64,000 nt of DNA from Paracentrotus lividus. Taxonomy: Eukaryota; Echinodermata; Echinoidea; Camarodonta; Echinidae. A model generated the notes under the pieces. It was not told the DNA's origin and searched no databases. It was given only the letters and a program-made list of their open reading frames with translations. The stretch lies in the NCBI GenBank assembly GCA_940671915.1, contig CALNVZ010003426.1, forward strand, positions 32,427,531-32,491,530, written 5' to 3'. Shown one piece after another: positions 14,716 to 22,729 of the stretch (positions within the stretch are counted from its first letter, which is position 1; each line of letters begins with the position of its first letter). The translations under genes were made by a program, and so were the position numbers.

Positions 14716-17700
14716 TATCATTATCATCATAATTATCAGCACGTCTTCTAGAAATAGACACAGATATAGCAAATACAAGTACAAGACGTCTTTCTTTTAA
14801 AATAAAGTGCAATGTTGTATTTATTAATCTTCTAAGCAATCTTTGAATGTCTTTAGCTCTACTTAGAAAGCTTAAATATTTTGTAATTTAAAATACTTTT
14901 TTTTTTAAATCATGTTAATTAGTCCAGTGTTTTGAACTCCATGTTTTTTGTGTGCAATGGTGCATGTACTGATTGATTTGTGAATAATTATTGTTTTGTA
15001 TTCATACTTGTTTGTAAAACCATTAACACATACATTTCAACCTTTTAGTTGCTGTGTTATGTGCATGTATCTTATATATTTTCCAAATAAACTATAAATA
15101 AAATAAAAAAAGCAAAAACAAAAACAAACTATCACCATCAAATGTAAAATTTTAATAGCAAAGCTCTGAAAATGTGTTTGTTTATGGTGTGATGTTTTTG
15201 TTGATAGATGAAGTATGTAGAATGTAATATAAGCACTGCTTGTTGACAACCAGCAGTAACTGATATTGATCTGGGTGGGTTGTGCACTTTTGTTTTTCTG
15301 AGAAAATATGTGTATCCACCCAATATTGATATTATTATTATTATTATATTATATCTACCCACTCTTGATATTTAATGGCTACCTGCAATAATTGAAAAAC
15401 ATAGGAAAAACAGGGTAGAGCCATAGACATACACCAAATATCAATAGAACAGATGTTGTTTATCCACTCTGTGCCGCCTCTATACACTAGTTGTGTTCAC
15501 ACGACCAGCATTAATTAAAGTTAACCCCAAGTTCCCCTCGAGAATTAAAATTAAAATGAACCTGACTCTGGGTAATAGCCATCAGGTTTTTCATCCTTGT
15601 GGATAAGAAACCTTAATAATTAAAACCCTGATGGTACCGTGCAAACATAGGTACTTTATTTCACCCGGGTCAAATTAATCATAGTGATTTAATTTCTCTT
15701 TAATACTGGTGCTAGGGGATTACACAAAATTAAAAGAATAATAATCTTGTCGCAGGCAAAGTTTTGAGCTTATTGGGTGCAGTGTACATGTAGAGGAATT
15801 AGAACTTCCTTTGGATAGGAAATGGAGAATAATAAATTCAATATAAGTTTAATAAGAAAACAAAACAATAAAAGACTAAATATGAATCTTTGCAATATTG
15901 AAATCTGTGAAACCAAATCATTTTGTTTTAAATTCATTTTTATTTAATATGAAAACTCATATAAAATAAAGTTTCTTCACTTGTTTTTTTTTTTTTTTTT
16001 TTGCCCATAACAGTCAGGCCATGTTACTTGTGAACCTGTAGAATGTGCACCTGTATACTGCAAGAATCCTATCTACCAAGCAGGCAATTGCTGCCCAATC
16101 TGTAAAGGTTTGTAAATAACATTATATTTATTGCATGTGTGAAGATAATCATGATTTATATGGTAAATGAAGATTAACAGAATCAAATAAAAGTTACAAT
16201 CATGAATGTTAAAGCCTACAAGTAAAGGATGATTTATGAATTTTTATAATTGCAAAAATAATTTGTCATATATATTTATATTTTTATGTAAAAATGGTAA
16301 AGCACTTTGATCAGTTCGTACATGTAAATAGAAGAGCACTATTTAAAACAACTATTATTTTTTTTAAAATTTATTATTTATATGTGTATATTAGTTAAAT
16401 TATAATTTAGCTGAGCAATGAGCAAATAAAGAAGGAATTGCATGGCAATAACCATAAATGAATGGCAAATAATTCAGCATCAATTTTCACCACTTTCTCT
16501 TTAGTTGTAATTGTATTACCATTGTTCTTTCCGAGGACAGAGATCCAGTTTAAGAAAACATATACATTATACTATGCACGTCTACTTGTACATGTTTGTG
16601 GAAATTCAAACAATTCATGCTCCTTTTAATGTTAATTTCAAAGTTTTTAACTCATGTTTTTTCACTTTGTTTTAATATTTAGCTAATTGTACAGTATCCG
16701 GAGTAACCTATCATCATGGAGAGGTATTTCAACAAAAAACATCTCGAGGAGCTCTGCAGATTTGCAGTGTTAAAGAATGCAATGTAAGTTACAGTCTCAT
16801 TACTTCAAGATATTTATTAAAAATATTACCTCAATTGCAGCTCTTTGCTCATTTCAAAAGGTCAAGTTTTATTGGGAATTTTAATATACTGCAATGCAAA
16901 ATTCAAAGTACATATACTCACTCCCAAGCTCTTATCAAATCATTAACCCCAAAAATGTTCCATTGAATGGAAATATCATCAAGAAGTTAAAAAGGGCCGC
17001 CCTTGAGGGCCAGGGTTCTATTTTAGTTGCTGGGTAGAGTAGACGGGAATACCATGAGTCGGTTCTTGGATAATTACACCCTGCTAAAAATCTACCACAT
17101 AACCCTTTTTTTTTGGGGGGGGGGGGTGTGTTGTTGTCCTGGTGGTAATTGTCCAGGGGGTAGTTGTCCTGATAAGTCATGAAATGTAGTATAACTGCAC
17201 AGTATCTCATATTTTAACATTTTTTAGAGCAATTGTTTGGGTGATACAAGTCTTGATTTGATTTCATTGTAGAATGGTGGTACATCAACACAGAGACAGG
17301 ATAGTGTAAGTAATATGTGTCCTACACCATCCTGTGCTGTATCAGAGAGATTTACTGTACCAGGAAGCTGCTGTGAATTCTGTCAAGGTAATCATACATT
17401 TCAAACATGTTTTCCCTTCTCACATAGTCAAATTATTCTTTATAATCTCAAACAGACCCCCTTCTTTTGAAAATTCCAAGGATCAATTCCAAAACATGTG
17501 AACACAATATCAGTTTTGCCGGCCCTGAAATTTGGAATGATCTTCGTCTTCAAATTTGTTCTTTTTACAACAGTTCAAACATTCAAGAACAAAATGAAAA
17601 CATATTTTTTTCACCCTCTGATCCATTTGGCATGAAAATGGCTTGAGGAATTGTTGAAGTTTTAATTTCACTGTCTAAACTGTTCATTACTTAACACAAA

Positions 17701-20700
17701 ATAATAGAATCTAATAAACTTGCCTCTGATGTTATGTCATAAAGAAATATGTATTAAAAAAAATGTTTCGATAATATAAATTAAATGTGCCTTTTCTGTT
17801 CCTAACACCTTTGTATGTTCTTTAACAATTAAGAGCTCAAGATAAGCCCTAAACTGTGTTGCAATTTCAATATTTTGCAGGAACCGATTACTGTGCCATG
17901 GGTCACAGCTGTGCGTCTCCTAAGGTCTGTGTGAACGCACCCACATCCAGTGAGTGTGTGTGTCCTACCGGCTACCTGCAAGCCAATGGCAACTGTACAG
18001 ACATCAATGAGTGTGTCGTGAGTGAGACACAGCCCGATCCCCACTGCTATGAAGGAACGCTGTGTGTGAACACACCGGGCAGCTACCAGTGTGAATGCAA
18101 ACCGGGTTATGAGAGGGTTACAGATACAGCATGTAGACGTGAGTTACATCATCATCAGTTACATTATTTAAAAAATGACAAGCCCTGAATTAGACCTGCT
18201 GCAATTACTTACATATTATGAATGAAAAAGGAATAAAATCGAACAACCACATTAGAACAACTTTACATCTCTTAATTCTGTACAAATTACTGCAGCTACA
18301 TCCATGTTTATCATGTCGATGGCATTAAATTTATCACTTTTTGAATAATTGAGATTTTGAGGTGATATTAGATCATATTTCGATTTTTACCTAGATGCAT
18401 AATAATGGTAATTTGTAGTGGATCAAGAGGTTGACTATATAAGCACTTCATAATTTGGTGAAATTATCTGATGTTCTTCAACAGGGTTTAAACATTATTT
18501 TATGATTAAGGGCCATTAAATCCACCCATGCACTCTTTTCCATTGTTTTTGAACTGCATGTAAATTAATTATTTATTCTGGCCAGACTATTGTTACCATG
18601 TAAATGAAAATAATGGTTTAAAGATATACGACTTCACATTTGAGGTACAAGTAATCAGTATTCCAGGGAGTGTTTCACGAAGTCATACGAGCGACTGGAA
18701 CATGTTCTTGGGTGCTATAGTAATCCCATGCACTATCATTTAGCACAAGAACTGATCACCAGTCGTTCGTGAAGTCATTCATAAATAACGACTTGGTGAA
18801 ACACAGCCCAGGTCAATTATCTTGTATACTATATGTTCAATATCATGATAGTATGTACACTGATAATTATTGTTACTTAAATGTTTCATTCATAAGATAC
18901 TAGTGTTGTTGACACCCATCTTCAAATCAAATCACATCCAATCAAAATCATCATAATTATTTTATTTCAGAGATTGATGAATGTGATGCTGGAACACATA
19001 AATGCAATGAAAATGCAAATTACATTGATAATGATTGTTCCATCCACTGGGCCTAAAATCCCATCATCAAATCAAATCAAATCAAATTATATCAAATCAA
19101 AAATCACTTTCTTATTTATTTCAGAGATTGATGAGTGTACTTCTGGAACACATAACTGTGATGAGAATGCAGAATGCACTGATACTGATGGTAGCTTTAC
19201 TTGTACCTGTCAACATAGATACTATGGAGATGGCACATACTGCTTCCGTAAGTCTAGGCTTTATCTATCCACACTAAAACCTTGATTCCATGTCACACCA
19301 TTTGATGTGACATGGGATTGTGAAAAAAATACAGTAATTTTTGCCCATTTTTGTACAGAGCAGTTCATACAAATCAGCTGTTTTTCCAATGCTTGTATGA
19401 ACTGCTCTGTACAAAAATGGGCAAAAATTGCTGTCTTTTTTTTCACGCTGTATGGGCCTTGAAGTGATATGTGTCCCAGGATTTATTAATACAAAAGCAT
19501 TTGCAAGAGTTCTTGAGGTTTAAAGGTATATGCTCAATAGTTTTCTGAAAAGGGTTTCTCAACTGCAGCACCCATTTGATGGAACAAAATGTATACCAAA
19601 GGATTGAGAACTACATGTACAATCTTTCGTTTGAAGGCAGTATGGTTCTTATTGTTTTTATGCTCTTAAATATTTAATACTATTTTCACTATCATTGTTA
19701 ATATTATTATTACGATTGTTATGATTATATTGTTCCTCTCTCTCTCTCTCTCTCTCTCGCTCTCAGCTATCTGTAGTAAGGTATGTCAGAATGGAGGTGT
19801 GTGTATAAGACCATCAATGTGTGAATGCCCACCAGGCTATGAAGGAGATGCTTCTATTATATTATTATGATGATGATTATGATTATGATTATATTATATT
19901 GTTTTTCTCTCTCTCTCAGCTATCTGTAGTAAGGTATGTCAGAATGGAGGTGTGTGTATCAGACCATCAGTGTGTGAATGCCCACCTGGATATGAAGGAG
20001 ATTCTTGCGAACTTGGTAAGTAGATATTTTTAGTCCATCTCTCTTTTTAATCCCTCATTTTTTATCAAGAATAGAAAACAAGCTTGGTTAAATATTTAAA
20101 AAAACATCAAATATATTAACAGATAATTTGAAAAGAAATATAGTCCATCTCTCTTTTTAATCCCTCACTTTTTATCAAGCACTGCATAATAGGCTCCTAT
20201 AAAGATATTACAAAGATATCATCCTTTTAGTTTCACTTATGTTCAGACTTTTGTATTATGAACAGTCTATTCTGATTACAATGAAGTACTTGGGACCACT
20301 CCAATTATATTGTTCATAACAAAGTTTTGTTATAATTAACATTAAAGGTTTGCATATTTTTGCAATAAAGATTGACCTCCATGCATGTCGTGCCTCATAA
20401 TGAAATCTTGTTGTTTTTATGCTCATGAACTCTCTTTTGTCACACAATTGCACACACAAGTTTCTGATTGCATGCTATGTGCACCAATATATTAATTATT
20501 TGTTTCTATATAAAAAAAAAAAAAGATTATCGACCACTATCGAACTATTTTTCTTTTTGCCTAATGGTGAAATAATTAAATTTTCTTCTTTCTTTTCTTT
20601 CTTAGATAAGGATGAATGTAGCAATGGGGAGAGCCAATGCAGTGGACATTCACATTGTGTAAACCTACCAGGGAGCTATCACTGTGATTGTGATGTGGGC

Positions 20701-22416
20701 TACTATAGTGACATGGCTTATGTGGACTATGGAGCATCATGTACAGGTTAGTTGATCAATACAGTCAACCTTGCTTAAGTCATCTTCTCTTTTCATGCCA
20801 TTGTTTTTAAGTCATTTTTTAAAGTCCAAACAGATTTGACTTAGGCAAGGAGGGAATAGAGCAACGTCCATCTGGCGCTGCTCACTGTAACTGTGATGTC
20901 GGGCCCGCGAAAAAAGGGGCAAAAAGAATTTCTGTTCAACTTTGTTTCGGACAATAAAATTTTGAGCATTAGAGCATTATTGTCAACTGTAGTATGAGGA
21001 AATTTTGACATGCTGCAAAATTTTTCGCTCAATTCATATCAATCAGTGAGTTTATGAAGTGGCCTCAATTCAATCTTTTTCCCCTACATGGATGATTGAT
21101 AGTCCTTGACTCATATTCACAAGATCACTTTTGATTTCAGTCGAATGCTTTATGTAATTAGCTCTAGAGAGGCATTCTACAACTGTAAATCGAGTGTGCT
21201 TTGTCTACTCTTGTATTCTGTTATAACTCATAGAAACCTTTATGTTATTGTGTCTTGCATTAGTCAAAACCTTTCATTATTCATAATTTTTACTTTGATT
21301 CTAGATATCGATGAGTGTGAGACGTCCAACACATGCGACAAGAGCCGTCTTTGTATCAATACGGAGGGTTCATACGAGTGTCGGTGTTCAGCTGCTAGTA
21401 GCTGCTCCACGGCATGCCGTACAGACTGGGGCAAGAAGGGTAATGGAGCTACGTGGGATACACACATGTGTCAAACGTGTACCTGCCAGGTAAAATAACC
21501 AATTTATAATTATAGTAGGAATGTTGTTTTATTTACCCAGGGTAGCCACTTCAGTTCTTATTAACTGATCTACCACTGGGTCATGTACAACATTATATGT
21601 TATAATCACCCAAAGCAACTTGATGAGAGCTTAGGGTTATGAGCTATGTTTAGTTACTACTCTGATAATACGTTTACCCCACCTACTACTTCAAATACAG
21701 TTAATTTCCATTAATACAATCTATAGACGAATTCGGGCAGCATTTCATGGAAATGAGCCCTCTATGTGCCCGCCATATAGCTGGGGGTTACCCAGTGTAC
21801 TACGCATGCGCCATGTGCGCTTATGTCTGCGCGTTTGTACATTTTCCTTTGTTACGCACACATGCAAACACAAGGAGCATGCGTTGTATGTTGGAAGCCC
21901 CCCAGCAATGGCTGCCACCATGACAAAACATCACCCAAACCGAATTTGTCTATTTGGAACAAAGGCAATATCTCGTAACAAAATCTAAGGCTGAAAGGCA
22001 AAGTTTGAATTTGTGCCTGGGAGATTGATGTTACAAATTCTTATTGTATCTATGCTCCTTATAACTGGAGTATACTGTTGACATTTACTCACCCACACCC
22101 CAAATAACGAACTTGCTAAATGTTACTGTTTTCTTTGTTTCTTTGCAGACTGGTGTAGTGACGTGTACCCCACAGGTTTGTGACTGCACCGATCCAGAGA
22201 TTGATCCTATTTGTTGCCCGATGTGTGTGGCAGAGATTCAACAATGTCTTCATCAAACATCAGCTATCACCTATAACCATAGGGAATGGTGGACCCATGA
22301 ATGCAAAGATTGCCAGTGCATGGTAAGAAAGACAAAGGAGGAAGATGATGATTATGATATTGATTATAATTACGATGATGGTGATGATAGTGGTGGTGGT
22401 TATAATGATGATGATT

Positions 22417-22458
<42 letters not shown>

Positions 22459-22648
22459 ATGATGATGATGTTGATGACGAAGGTGATGATGATGATTGAA
22501 ATGTGGTTGTCAACAGTGTCTTCTTTTTATTAGCTATTACCTATAACCATAGGAAACGGTGGACCCATAACTGCAAAGATTGCCAGTGCTTGGCAAGAAA
22601 GACAGTATAGAAGCAGGATGGTGATGATGATGATGATGATGGTGATTG

Positions 22649-22729
<81 letters not shown>

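Noticed and set aside
14185-14839. Long His-, Ile- and Asp-rich open frames on both strands
   Set aside because: Frames of the CAT/ATG array inside a NELL intron; no splice sites or domain.
18971-19285. Upstream EGF copy as a real extra exon
   Set aside because: Stop codon and lost second half; the downstream copy splices in phase on its own.
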